Part shown: piece after piece, positions 43,515 to 56,202 of the stretch
Numbering within the stretch: the stretch's first letter is position 1
Layout of the letters: the number at the start of each line of letters is the position of its first letter
Assembly (NCBI GenBank): GCA_031772625.1
Contig: CM062810.1
Coordinates: 454,961,731-455,025,730 of the forward strand
From: Pinus tabuliformis
Lineage: Eukaryota > Streptophyta > Pinopsida > Pinales > Pinaceae
Reading direction: 5' to 3'
DNA: 64,000 nt
Notes under the pieces: model-generated
The model's database searches: none
What the model saw: only the letters and a program-made list of their open reading frames with translations
Told to the model about the DNA's origin: nothing
Translations under genes and position numbers: made by a program

Positions 43515-43921
43515 TGGCAGAACGAGCCCATCAAACCCCAGGGGCTCAGAAAAGTAGGGAATGAAGCACAGAATGCAGAAAGGAAACCATGAAATGAAAG
43601 AGCTCAGGTTTAGCTCCTACCTGGTCTAGACGGCGCCGACAATCGTCCACAAAATCTCCCGAAATCAGCTGATGAAAATCAAAGGGGAAGAGGCACCTCC
43701 AAAGCTCCAACAAACCAAATTCAAATGAAATGGTAAAATGAGATGTAAAAACACTTTTTAATTGCTTTTTACGTAGTTCAAAGTGAAATATTAGCATTTT
43801 AATCTCATTTTCAAGCAAATGTTATTCATTTCTAACTAGTTTGATGCAGCAATTGAGGGTACTATACTATCTTTGAAAAGGCAAAGCTATTTATGGTAAA
43901 AAATCAAAACTAGACCATGTT

Positions 43922-44534
43922 GATCGAGCAGTTTTAGCACATAGTTCATGCTCGTTAAAAAATAAACATAAGATCGAGCAGTTTTAGCACATAGTTCATG
44001 CTCGTTAAAAAATAAACATAAGATTGAGCAAGTGTTTCAATCCGCATTTAAGCTCATTAAAAAATGAACTACCCTCCAGTAAATAACCACCGTGAATGTA
44101 ACATTATCAGCCATTAAAGCCTTGGTCGTGTTTGCACCGTCACCTCCACTTTTCATTGGCCGATCATTCACCCCCATTTGATTGTTTACCCATTTTAACG
44201 AACAGCTGCGAAGAGTGATTTCACTAGCCATCCTTGTGACACTGCCGTCCTTGGAAAATTCCAACCCTTACCTGGAATCTGTTGCTACCCCTTGTATCAC
44301 TCATTCCTCAAAAGACGAGTCTTCTTTAAGCTCTTTTCATCTGACTCGTGAAATATGAAAAGATTGCCGAGTTTTGGCCTTCCAGCTCGTTAAAGCGACC
44401 GAAAGTGCTATCCCTCCTCTACATTTTAATCTTTTTGGACCGAGTTATCTCTGTCGTTAAACTCGTTAAAATATTAATAGCGACAAACTTGTCTTTAGAC
44501 GAGAACGAGTTTCACTATCGCTAGGCTCGTTAAA
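43922..44534 (+). repeat. 50-bp tandem duplication and CTCGTTAAA motif array
   Basis: The 50-base unit GATCGAGCAGTTTTAGCACA... is present at 43922-43971 and 43972-44021, with a partial third unit after it. Its motif CTCGTTAAA recurs at 43951, 44001, 44386, 44462 and 44526. It lies in non-coding DNA of element C. Confidence 0.75.
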
Positions 44535-45685
44535 ACATAGCGGTGGGTTTGCCTGAAGGGCAAATTATAGAACAAGCATATGTTATCCTCCTCAAGCTTG
44601 ACAAAAATAAAGAGGTACTGGTCAGCAATGACTGGGGAAAAATTGGGAAGAAACTCAAAGAACTTTATTGGTAGCAAGTCGCTCTTGAACATGACACTTC
44701 CACTCCGTGCCTGAGTCGGGTTGGGTTGTTTCATTCACTGGTCACATCACCATGGTCTCGCCATACCATCCACCTTTGGGGTAAATGCTACCAATCCATC
44801 ATATAAGTGTCGCCGATATGTTCAAGAGAAGTCATCCAGAAAAGTCAACCGTGTCCCATCCACTACCATACATTATACTTCATTATTTCATGACCGCCAC
44901 CCTGAACCATATATCATCAGATCATTTTCACCTCCATCAAAATCATTTGCTCCGTTCTATGTCATTGATGTGGGATACATCAAGGCCCTCCTTTGACGGA
45001 TCGCTTCTTGTCGACATCAGCTCATTATCCAAGAAGTTGATCTAGGAACACCCCCTTCAGTACTTTGAAGCTTGCATGCCTCAATGGCAAGTTTCTCACT
45101 TCCGGCGACAGGTATACATCAATGACCTTCAACCGAAAGATTTTGCGTGGTGTTCAACGCCAAGTCCTTTATTCACACCACGTGAATTGTACTGCAGTAC
45201 CTTGAGGGTCATTATCATTATCGTTGATTCCTCTCGCGCTTGTTAACAGTTTACATCATTGACTGGTAATCAAGCAATGTCTTTCCATGTTCGACTTCAA
45301 AACATTTCTCACATGGATCGACTTGTACTTAGAGTGAAGATTGGACGAGATTTAAGACCCCGGATCTAGTTTCATCCATCCGGGTTGCGATATATATTCA
45401 GGAAAAATAAAAACATTTGACATGTACAGCATTGTAGCGCAGATAATCATCCTACCAAAAGGATGATGATTTCATCAAAATCATCAGTCTACCATCAGAC
45501 GATTGTCTGTCCTATGTACATAAAAATGAATTTATAAAGCTGAGCATGGGAATGCCCGCCTCAGCTAGATCATGAAAATAGTATGAAAATGATGTATTGT
45601 ATTGTATCTTATTACAGGTCTCCTCCCAGCATTGAAAGAACTTCGGATCCTCCTCATAAAGCATTTCACCCGATAAACGACCTCA
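44535..45685 (+). other. Non-coding 3' internal region of element C
   Basis: No kept reading frame or pol motif is found here, where protease, RT and integrase would lie in a full element. There are short hairpin-like stretches, such as CATCATCCTTTTGG near 45450, facing ATGATGATTTCATCAAAATC. Confidence 0.55.
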
Positions 45686-45701
45686 AACTTTAGGGGGCAA
45701 C
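45686..45701 (+). other. Polypurine tract of element C
   Basis: ACTTTAGGGGGCAAC directly before TGTTATACAC of the 3' LTR. The purine run TAGGGGGCAA is in the expected place for the plus-strand primer. Confidence 0.65.
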
Positions 45702-46744
45702 TGTTATACACATTTTTGTGCCTTACAGCTATAAGCATGAAATTTCCATAAACCAAGGGATCCTAAGTCCCTAAAGATGTTGTTCCAGCTCCTAAAGAAT
45801 CAAGGTCAACAAATGACAGCTTCTCCTAGAAGTTCTCCACCAGAAATTGCTCAAAACTAGTCAAATCAGGATCAATTCAGAGGCTCCACTAGCTACCTGC
45901 ATTGCAAAGCACCCAAATACATTGGCTAGGTGCGTTGCAACGCAGGTGAATGCACTACCAGGGTGCGTTGAGCGGGAAATGACAAATGGAAAGCTCATTC
46001 AACAAGGTGGAAATACAATGGAAGCTTCCAGAATCTTCTCCAATGACACTTGCCTCAATGAATTCGACCAGTGATGAGTAAGAGGCTCTCAGCCTCCAAG
46101 TGGAAGCAAGAACTGACAGAGAGAAGCCACAAGTCAAAACATAAGCTGACTCATCCTCTCTGCTTACATCTATATATGGATCCCTCACCCAGAGATCCAG
46201 GAGGCTGGAATTTTGTACTTTGGAAATAATTGTTGTTGGTTTGAGATTAAGATTAGTGCATTGGGTGATTTATGCTTTGTTGGAGGTGAGGAAGGGATTC
46301 CTTTGCTGGGAGGTAGATGCTGGATCAGGACTCACTTGGTTGTATCTCCTCTTGGACTTTCTTATCATATCAATAAAACTATTTGAGTTTCTCCTACATG
46401 CTGTGTATCAATGATGCTTTGTTATATTTGCATGTTTAGTTTAAATCTAATCCTAAACTAGTTATGAATGTAAATCTATGTCTTTTGTGTAGTTTTCCTC
46501 TTCTGTGATCTTGCAGGAACTTGGTGAAGCTGGACCAGTGAGGGAGCAGGTAGCGGGAAGCGAACAAAGGAGAGAGCGATTGGATCAACAAACTAGCGAA
46601 AGACACAGGTTAGTTACATCCTTCCTCTTCGTTTACATTTCATAAGGAAGAATACGAGAATAGTTTTCCTTGTTTGTTGTTAAGGCACTGTCACACCTTA
46701 GAGTGGGATAGGGGCATTCTGAATGGATACTTTTCCCAACAACA
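45702..46744 (+). mobile_element. 3' LTR of element C (1043 bp)
   Basis: TGTTATACACATTT...CCCAACAACA. It matches the split 5' LTR in length, with about 30 single-base differences by hand count (near 3%), many of them C/T or G/A. TATATATGG lies at about 46169. It is flanked by GCTCC at 46745-46749. Confidence 0.93.
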
Positions 46745-47050
46745 GCTCCCACTACCCTTTTCAGGATATGATCCATTTTTGGTAAGGGGTAATGGTCTTT
46801 GAGAGAGACTTTGTTTAAATTTCTTAGGTCAACACACAGTCTGATTTCTCCTATCTTTTTCCTAGTAGGCACTAGGTTTGAAATCGATTATGAGAATCTG
46901 ATTGGAGCAATGATTCCGGCTTGATACATACGTTTCACCTCCTTTTCAATGAGAGGAAGGAGCACCGGGTTCACTCTTCTAAGTTTTTGTTTAAAAGGCT
47001 TTTGATTTTCTTTTAAAGGTATAGTGTGCTGGATGACTGAGGTATCATAA
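46745..47050 (-). pseudogene. Element B reverse transcriptase, N-terminal part
   Basis: The start of RT is seen as IPLKENQKPFKQKLRRVNP, IEKEVKRMYQAGIIAPIRFS, one stop at 46888-46890, then GEIRLCVDLRNLNKVSLKDH and LPKMDHILKRVVGA, where element C cuts in. The rest is at 29050-29838. Removing C and one GCTCC joins the two parts in frame. Confidence 0.88.
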
Positions 47051-48020
47051 GACTTGAGGTCCTCATAGCTCCAGGCAAAGACATCTTGGAACTCTTTAAA
47101 TAACTCAATGTATTTCAGTTTCTGCTCAGGTGGTAATGCTTTGGATAACTTTACCATTTTGGGATTTTCTGCAGTCCCAATGTTACAATCTTCAATTTCA
47201 GCACTCAAAGGTTGCATTTTTGGTTTTCTTGAGATATCATTTGAATCAAACAGTTCCTCCAAAGGGGTTAAACCTGTGGGCAGAAAATTATCTTTTAACT
47301 CAATTACCTCTGCTTCTGTTTCAGCCAGTTCATCTTCATCTATTTGACCCAACTTTTGTATACTTTCGTTATTAAAGGTGGTAGGGTGCAAAACCAGATT
47401 AACTGTTTCAACTGATATTTTCTGTGTATTTATGTATGCTTGTGGTTGATCATCTCCAGTGTTTGAGTCAATGTTAATGCCAGAGAATTCCTCTTTTAGA
47501 GTGAGGAAATTATTTATCTGAGTATCACTCTCAAAGACTTTCCAGTTTTTGATGTTGTCTGGAACTGCCGGCCTGTGTTTGATTTCAGCAGTAAAAGTAT
47601 GATTGTGTTTGAAAGGCAGCTTACAAGTGCTGGCAAAGGTTTCCAAGCTATGAGCATGTAGAATGAGTCCTCTGGAAATTTTAGTCAACTGTGATTGCGA
47701 GAAGGTATCAAGTACCTGAATAACTGTTGCCTTATATGCTCTCAACCTTAGGTCATTTGTAGTAAAGTTTCCTTTAATTTGTTGTATGATTAGATCTGAA
47801 TCCCCTAAGATTGAAACTTTAGTTTCACCCAAATTTTTTATGAGTTTGAGACCTAGAAAAAGGACCTCATACTCAGCCATGTTGTTTGTACATCAGAAGT
47901 TTAACCTGTATGCATGACCCTCAGCCTGGTCATTGTGCATATTATGGATCCAGATTCCTGCCCCAGCTCCTAACTTGTTTACAGAGCCATCAAATTCTAA
48001 GTACCATAAGGTTTCATGTT
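47050..48020 (-). pseudogene. Element B archaeal-type RNase H between protease and RT
   Basis: Starting near 48010, LWYLEFDGSVNKLGAGAGIW gives the first Asp. After a TGA stop (47893-47895), CTNNMAEYEVLFLGLKLIK gives Glu, and VSILGDSDLIIQQIKGNF gives the next Asp. This pattern is the archaeal/plant-type RNase H found as a second RNase H in Tat elements. About 47640-47050 is a linker of about 190 residues with no domain, leading to RT. The domain would remove RNA primers or template. Its place before RT is odd, as other Tat elements are described with it after the first RNase H. Confidence 0.8.
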
Positions 48021-48289
48021 CAAGACTTGGATTGAGATTTTTAGAGAGTTGAATCATAGGAAGATTTATTTCCTGCAAATTGGTTGATACATTGTGTTCT
48101 GTTGTTGCCTCAGCTATTCCTACAGTCCTTTGGTTTTGTGGAGCATATTGTTCATTTAAGTTCTCTGCCTCTGCTGCTATTAATAGTTCAGAATAAGCCT
48201 TGCTATAGATGTCAGCATTGTAGAGAATAAATGAATCCATGTCAGAGTGTATTGAATAGATTGGGAAGTTTTGGGGTTTCTCTTGACTG

Positions 48290-48765
48290 CTTACCACATA
48301 TTTCATCAAAGTTTCACGGTATAATCTCTTTGGCTGCCCAATGACTGAGATGGTTGCATAAGACATATCTAATTGCAAAGATCCTTGGAGTTTGGCCCCC
48401 CAGGATCTGGACAAGAGCATACCATACTTAGGGGGTATGTCAGCTACCACCAAATCCATCAAGATTGTTTTGGTTGGGTATTGAACCAGGGAGACACATA
48501 AATCTTTAATCAATCCTAAGCACCTAACTTGGCTTGAATCAAATGAGAATAGATCTTTATAAGGTCTTGTGATGTCTAAGTCAAGTTTTTCCATTACGGA
48601 TTTGGGCATTAAGTTGTGTGAGGCCCCGGAATCAAACATTGCATTATGTAGAACCTTATCATGAATGTTTAAACTGACATAGAAGGGTGGAACCCCTCCA
48701 TTTGTTGTTTTTCCATTAACCTCAGGGCCGAACATCAACTCTGGTTGGTCATCTAGGACATTCAC
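48290..48765 (-). pseudogene. Element B aspartic protease
   Basis: The active site MFDSGASHNLMPKSV is near 48640, the second strand LMDLVVADIP near 48450, and GMLLSRSW near 48425. It is nearly the same as in element A. The frame 47893-48765 is open through the protease and a linker of about 100 residues to the archaeal-type RNase H. A stop lies just upstream at 48787-48789. Confidence 0.85.
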
Positions 48766-48786
48766 AACATCTTTATTGTCTAATAC

Positions 48787-50571
48787 TTAGAGTGATCTAT
48801 TAATCTGCTGTCTGTATACTTCATGTTTGGATAATTCCAAAAGAGGAACTGATATCTTGAGCTTACTTATTTCTTTCTTCAAGTTAAAAGGCTTTTCAAT
48901 TTGCATCTTGGCATTAAGTGCAGCGGGTTTTTCTTTTTCAGCTGGGTTATCAATGATCTTTTGTTCATGGTTGGTATGACCTTGAGTAAAATTGGTACCA
49001 TGTTTGTTTCCAGGGGTGTTATCTGACTTTACATTTGCTGGATGGAGTGGGACTGGTTGTTTTTCAAATGTCTGTTGTTCTGAAATATCCTCCACAGTGA
49101 CTTCTGAGGAATGTGGGTTTGAATTGCCAGCTGATTATGGGAGAGTACTATTATCATTGATCTTTTTTGGCTACTTATTGTCCTTTGGTTTAATAGGTTT
49201 AGGTACATCTATCGTTCTGGTCCTTAGTTTATATTGTTTGTGTACCTCATACACAGCTGCATCATAACCTTGTTTGAAATCGAATGATTCTCCTGACTTA
49301 GTGTGGTATTGATTGTCATTATAAACCTCTTGATCTTCTTGTGTTAAGAAGACTTGATTTTCACTGTCCAAACCCATTAGGTTGATGTGAATGTCCTCAT
49401 TAGGTTCACTAGATGTTGAAGCCTCAGCATAATTTTCTTCGAAAGGAGGTCCGACATGCTAGTCAGGATCAGTCCTTCCAACATTAGGACTTTGATTCTT
49501 TCTAAAGTTTGGGTTTCTAATATTGCTTGTTTGACCTTCCCATGATGATTTTCTTTCTATGGTTTCCACCCTGTCCCCAAGTCTATCCATACCTTTGATG
49601 ATTGCATCTAGCTTTTGCTCAAATGATGAGGGTTCTTCCTTAAAAGTAGTTCTTCTTTCAGTTCTTGCCCGGTTTCTCTTAGCAATCAGATTTTCCTCTA
49701 CACTTACAGCTATGTTTTGCATGTCTGCCAGGGTTGCAGGGGCTCTTTCTCTTAATTGATATGCCATATCAACATCAAACCCATCCGGAAATTTAATTAA
49801 GGAAAGATCAGGTGGAGGTCTAAGATTTTGAGGAATGGCATTATAGATATTGTTGAATCTAGTGCAATAGTCCAAGACAGTTTCTTGTGGGCCTCACCTT
49901 ATGGTGTCATATTCAGATAAAATGTGTAGAGGATCCTTTTTCTTTTCCCATCTGTTCAGGAAGGACTGATAAAGAGCACCTGAGTCAGGTATAGAATTTG
50001 CAGCAAGTGCTCTAAACCAAGTTCTTACTTCACCTGTCAGATTTTGTACAAAATTTTTCATTCTCACATCATCCTCATCTATCTCATAGTTTTCAAAATA
50101 ATCTTGCATTTTATTGGTATGTTGTAAGGCAATGTATGTACTGGTTCCATCAAAATAAGTAATCTTACTTTGGTAGTTTGAAGGCATAGCCCCCGGATTA
50201 CCAGGTAGCTGAAGGGGAGCATAACGATTAGCCATATTTAGAGGGATTAGTGGGACAACAGGTAGAAGGGGAACAACTGGTACAACAGGAACAACAATAG
50301 CAGTTTGTGTATTGGGTGGGGGTGTAGACAATATGTTTTGGGAAGTGGATGAGGAAGAGGGGGAAGAATGGGTTATATGAAGGTGAACTGATGGTTTAGC
50401 AGGGGTTGGGATATAACTTTGCTGAACTGCCTCAGGGCTGGACTCAGCAGATTCTTCTGGTTCCTTTTGGTTCCTGAGAGTCTTACGAATCAAATTAGGG
50501 TTATCGAAAACAGGTGGAGGATTTGGGTCAGGATTTGACCTGGTATGCCTAGTTCTCTTTTTAGGAACCAA
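48787..50571 (-). pseudogene. Element B gag, broken
   Basis: The open frame starts after a TAG near 50575, without an ATG until MANRYAPLQ at about 50235. The gag core follows (FVQNLTGEVRTWFRALAAN, YCTRFNNIYNAIPQNLRPP). Stops at 49894, 49459, 49171 and about 49140 break it. Most have a sense codon at that place in element A. No zinc knuckle is seen. The KQGYDAAVYEVHKQYKLRTRT block is nearly the same as in A and may be a conserved interaction part. Confidence 0.82.
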
Positions 50572-50682
50572 CTTCTAAACTTGTTTTTGGTAATTTTGAG
50601 AATATTTTTAGAATGGTCAAGGGAATGCTTAAAATTTTGGAACCACTATCTAGAGCAGACAACAGTTGAAAGATTAGTTCGT

Positions 50683-50699
50683 CCCCAGTGGAGTCGCCA
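50683..50699 (-). other. Primer-binding site of element B
   Basis: Minus strand TGGCGACTCCACTGGGG, four bases from the LTR end, identical to A and C. Confidence 0.88.
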
Positions 50700-51539
50700 A
50701 TTATGTTATCACTCAGGTTGTTCCCTTTGACTCCTAAGGGAATACGGCCGAGGTAACCACAAACCAATCTTTGGATCATAGGTCCTAGCCTACCTGCAAT
50801 CAGAGAGGGTTCTCTCTTCAGGATTTAGCTTTGTTTTGATAATGTTTAGGCTAGTTATGATGTACTGATTTTTTTTTAAAGTTTTGGTTGAATGATGTCT
50901 TCTAGCAGTTGTGATGTGACCTTCAGGAGGTTCAATCCATTGGGCTATGGAGTCTGTGATTATGTGTTGTTTGGGGTATTGAGTAAGAGTGATGAAACCA
51001 CAGGGCCATATAGGTACTCATCAAACAAACTTCAAATTGTGAAATAAGAACTATTTCCAGCCATGACAGGCAACTAAGAATCTTTCACTAAACTGGTGAT
51101 GTGGAGAAAGGAAATATCACTGACGAGCAGATTAGAATTCCTGAACAATATTTACTATGAAAGATTTAGTATGAAGGTGAGCAACTAAGAATTACACATT
51201 CATAACTAATTCTGAAGAAAACATTCATAACAGCATAGATTGAGTTTAGGGTGTTCAATGAAAAAATCCTGAACTATTCTTTTTCTGTACTGTTAAACCT
51301 GTGAAACATAGAGCATGAGTGGATTATGAAAGAACGAAATACATAATAAGATGGTTCAGAAAACTTTTTGTGACATGAAATAGCGTAGGAATCCTGTAGC
51401 AGCAAGCAAGCACACCACAACACCTCAAACAAATCAGAACTTCAGAAATTCCATTAGCTTCCTGTATTAAAAGTTTGAAATTACAGCATAGCTTCTCCAG
51501 AAGAAAAATCAACAACCCCAATAAGTTTATGCGTGGGGA

Positions 51540-51547
51540 TATATATA
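51540..51547 (-). promoter_or_regulatory. TATA box after the LTR frame, B 5' LTR
   Basis: TATATATA, 836 bases from the inner end. This copy would drive B's genomic RNA. Confidence 0.6.
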
Positions 51548-51936
51548 CAATCGTTTTACAAAATATCTCAACGCTAAGTCATTTGCTCAATAACTGTCTT
51601 TACCAACTTTCAAAAATAGCAGATACAATAGTTATTGCTACTTTAAATGGACAATGAATGACTTTTCAGCTCTGTCAGAAATTCTTTGACTTTTGGAGGC
51701 AACTGGGTCGGTTGGGTGCTTCGTATTGATTCGGAGGGATATGCCCTTTATTGCTTTGTCGTTGTGCGGTTATCTCAGCCCCATCATCTGCATCTGTAGT
51801 CATCTGCTTTGGTGGTCAAAATTGATTCCTGAGTTGGCCCTTTCAATTGCTTTCCCAGTCAGAGCATATATATATTAATTTTCTGAAACTGCTGACTTGT
51901 GATAAAAATACAAAAATATGGTGAACAATCTGTTTT

Positions 51937-54900
51937 TCACAGCAGTGTTTGTATCATGCCCGTCCACCACTTCTGAGTAGGCAATTGGTGTCTTAATATT
52001 ATGCCTAAGGTTTCATCTACCTCAGTATATTTGTAGTAGTTTGGAGGCACTTCAAAAAGATGTCTGATCTCATTCACAAGGAAAAACAAATTCTCTAGTT
52101 TGTCATAGAGACTCTGCCCAGAAGGAGGCCCTGTTTCCTCTGGGACACTTGCTACTGCAGTGATCTGATTTGTGGCATATGTATTGAACCTCTTGGCATA
52201 GTTTTCATGATATAGTAACCTTCCTGCACTGGTTACTAAGCTGGGAAGGCCTCTGTTATGTAATGTTGTAATTCTTTCAATGAATTTGTTCACCTCTAAC
52301 TGCATTTCTTAACACCTTCTATCCAATGTTTGTACATGATTTCTCAAAGTGAGAACTCATTTCACTAGTAAAATGGTATCAGTTCTGTTAGTGATACCCA
52401 TTGCTGCCAGCTGAGGGCCAGTGCAGTTGTTCAGGACATTGATCATCCTATTGGCTATTTAAGGCATATTGCCAAGAGATGCTCTTGCTCTTTGACTTTC
52501 TTTTTGGGCCCTGCCTATGAGATCCATATGTTCATGGATAGTTTCAATATACTGCCACTGGTCTATAATAGATTGACCAATATTGGCCCACAGGATCTTC
52601 TTAATTTCAACTACAACTTTATCAAGGGAGAGCTCCTTCTCCAGTTCCTTTATTCTCTTCTCAAGAGCCCTTACCTCTCTTGTTTTTTCAGCTACACTTT
52701 GCTTGGATTTATCATATTTTTCCTCAATGGCAGCCAATTTATCTTTGGTCTCTTGCAGCTCAGCCATCTGTGCTTCTAAAGCTTCCAGTTCCTTCATCAT
52801 GTTCTGCATACTTAGGCTGGGTCCCTGATCTGGTGCTGTTGCTGGCGCTGATGTTGAAGGACCAACCTCTGATGTTTGTCCTATGGGAGGAGCTGTTGTA
52901 GTAGTAGAAAGTGCCACACCTTTAGTGGATGCAGATGTCTGTGCTGGCTGCATTGGTGCCTCACCTTGTCTTGATTTTAGTGCCACCTCTAGTGCACTCT
53001 TTGTTTCCATCAACCTCTTGTATAAACTCAGGAGTAAGGCAACTACATCCTGATCCTTCTTCTGCTCGGCCACTTCTCCAGTTTGAGGGTGAAGGCTAGC
53101 TGACAGCTTGATATGCTTTCTCATAGCTACTATGTCTTCATCCCTTTTCTTTAATAATGCTTGCACACCCTTAGGGTCCTTTGGATCATGACCCAACTCT
53201 ATGATGATCTCTTCCAAGGACTTGATTCTGTTGTCCTTGGCCTGAGATGATGCCTTCTCCAATTCCAGTTGAGCAGCAGTGTTGTGTAGAGAATTTTGTA
53301 ATTGGTGTGCAAGCAGGGTCTTATCAGCTAATGTGGAATATATCATTTCCCTGGTTTGTCTATGTAGCTCAATTTGATCCAAGGGGTGGATGTCTTTGGC
53401 AAAAATTTCCAGATTAGTTCTGATATAATCGGCAGTTGTTTGAGGTTGCTGCATGGTGGGCCTGAAATGACTAAGAGTCATTTTTTGTTCTTGAATGTCA
53501 TAGGCAGACATTAATCTCTGCTGATTAGTTGGCACCATTTTCAGGAGATGGTTGTAGATTTGGTGCTTGAGGGGCTCATTCCTTTTCTTGATGTCAATGG
53601 ACTGCTGCTTGATGCTAGAGTCTGCGTTTGATTTCTTCCTTGAAGAGCTCACCTCTGCCCCATGTGGGATGTCCTGTCCTTGTTGTAAAGAACTGGTCGA
53701 TGTTTCGATACTAGGAGGAGGCATGTTGTCAATTGGCCTCTCTGGTAATTCCTCCTCAGGAAAAGGCTTTAACCTTTGTCTCTTTTCTCCTTGCTGGTCC
53801 ATAGAGGTAGTGAGAGGAGTGTCCTCTTGCCTATCCCTCTTCCTTGTCCTGTCCTCATTAGCAGGTGTTTGTAAAACAGAGGACTCAACTGTTACCTCCT
53901 GCCTTGGAGGGATTTGCTCATGTGTTTGTTGTTATGTGGAGGCAGGTTGTTTGGCCTTGCCTTCCTGCTGCTCTACTTGCTGCTCCACATTTGGAGGTGA
54001 TTCTTCTTGCTGCACTGTTTTGCCTTTAGTCATGTCTGCTGCTGGATTAGATGTTTTGGCAGGTTGCTGAGGAATGGTGGATGAAGAGGCAGCTTCTCCA
54101 CAATGCTGAGTGTCTGAAGACCAAACCTGTCCAAAATATTCCAAGTCAACTGCCTTTTCTAAAGTTTTAATGGCTTTCTCTGCTATTTCTTCTTTAGTAT
54201 AATCTTCCACTAATGTGCCTTTTTTCCACTCTATTTGATTAGCATATTTTTCAACCTCTGGAATGCTAATGTGGTCATATGTAGCAAGCCTATGCTTGAT
54301 TCTTCTGAGGCTTATGAAATGGTTAGGGTCATAGGGTGCCCAATAGAAGCTTGTCTTGAGCTGGAGGGCTTTTAGCATTTGGTCTGCCTCATCCCAAACT
54401 TCTTCTCTCTTATTAAAGATGAATGGACCCAATTGATGCTTAATTTTCAGCTGTGCCTTCTTGTTTTTGCTATGGAAGTGAATCATATTTGCATTGCCGA
54501 ACTGCTTGAAGTATTCTAGTGCAAAGAGTCTCATGGGAACATACTTTGGTAGCCTGTATGGTGCTAACTCACAGCCATATATCCTGATCATTGTGTGGTC
54601 TTGGTAAAAGTACCAATCCCCTATGCTATAGTTCTTGGACAGCTGAAGGATTTTCTGCATATCATCAGTGAGTCTCAAGGGAGGGGAACTCTGTAGCAGT
54701 GACAAGGATGGATCAATGAATAGGTCAATAGACTCACAGTAGTTGTACGGTGAATAATGAATGTGATGACAGACTGATGTCCAGAATATTATAGATCTTC
54801 TGTTTCCCTTTGCATCTAATTTATTGAGGGAGACAGGGAAGCTGTCAGGCTAATTGTGCAAAAGCAGATGATATATGTAGGAGGTGTACTTGAATACCCT

Positions 54901-55599
54901 CTCTCTCTCCAAGTTCATGAACTGTTCATGAATTTTGTTGGCTATAAATGAGGCATAGTCATACTGGACAGCAGGGGGTTGTCCTGGGGTAAAAATGGAT
55001 AGCACCACCAATGTTGTCTCATCTACAAACTCACTGGTCTTGAACCCTAGGATGGAAGATATAATGTCCACCAGCAGTCTCCCTATGTCATTGACCAAGT
55101 CATGTAGATAAGGGGGAGGCTGTAGGGGCTGGTACTCTGGGCGCATAAATAATTGACCAATTCTTGTAATTTGTGAGTTGGAGAGCTTGGAACCCTGCTC
55201 TAATAAAAGCTGCATGGAAAGGGGGACTAGTGGCCTTGTAGGTTGGAACTGCAGCATTTGGTTTATGGCTTCAGGAGTACTATGGAACAAGACAGAGCCT
55301 GAAGGAATCAGAACAGCTCTTTGATTGGGGTCATAGTTTGTGCAACATTGGTGAATCAAGTCAGGGAATTCATTGACCTAAGGGAGATAGTAAATTGGCA
55401 AATTGGATTTCCAGATTACCAGGAGGTCTGTACCATCTCTGTTCTTTTTTCTCAACTCACAAACTATTTCTATATGGTATGTGTTGCACCTCTCTACAGT
55501 TTCTCTCATCTGATAATCTCTGTCAGCAAGGGTTAACCACTCCAGATTCTTGTGTGGGGCATTTAATCGGGCAATGTTCAATGCCACAGGGGTCTCCAT
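51937..55599 (-). pseudogene. LTR-encoded long reading frame, B 5' LTR copy (broken)
   Basis: From ATG 55599 to the stop at 51937 is 3663 bases, exactly 1221 codons, so no net frameshift has occurred. Stops at 55378, 54850, 53932, 52459 and two between 52305 and 52458 break it. Each is a sense codon in the 3' LTR copy. Several are CAG to TAG changes. Domain layout is as in the intact element A protein, with YRLPKYVPMRLFALEY unchanged. Confidence 0.88.
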
Positions 55600-56202
55600 G
55601 GTCAATTAATATTTGGAATTATATTTGAAGTTGTTTCTTGGGCACAACAATATAGAGCAGTGGATTTTGAATGAGCAAGGCAATTTTCAGAGGGGACGAG
55701 GCAAATTGGGGTGAAACTGAGTCGAAATGCTCCCGGGGGAATTTCAACGAGAAAATGCTGGGATTGGGGAATGCTTGTTCGGAGAGCTTGCTTGGAAATG
55801 GTTCAGTTTCACAAATGTGCCATAAGCTGTGAATTTGTGGCAATTTGGCACAATGGGGGACTTCTGTGGGTGAACTTGGGATTACAATGTGGAAAAGAAG
55901 CACTGGTCACTGATGGTTCCTGGTAATTACTGTGTTTTCCCTCTTTTCTAGTTTGTTCGGTGAATTATGCAAAAACCAAGGCGCGGAGGGGGAAACCGAT
56001 AAATACCTGGTGCAATCGGACAATGGTGTTGAAAAACAGGTGAATTCAAGGCGTCCACAGCAAGGGAGCAGTCTTCAAAGTTGGTGGGTAAACGACGTAG
56101 CAGCTCATGCAGGAGTACAGTGAGTACTTTTGCAAATAACGCGAAAAAACGAGTTTTTTGGGCAAAATAGGGAAAATTTGGCCTTTGGGGCCTTTTGTCG
56201 GA

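Larger units (their letters stand above)
29844..46744 (+). mobile_element. Element C, non-autonomous LTR retrotransposon inside B's RT gene
   Basis: C lies on the plus strand: 5' LTR (29844-30428 and 39965-40422, split by element A), primer site 40426-40442, internal DNA to 45701, 3' LTR 45702-46744. Both LTRs are exactly 1043 bp once A and one TSD are removed, and total length is 7365 bp. The internal 5.3 kb has a zinc-knuckle protein but no protease, RT or integrase, so C must borrow enzymes. Its primer site is identical to that of A and B. Confidence 0.93.
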
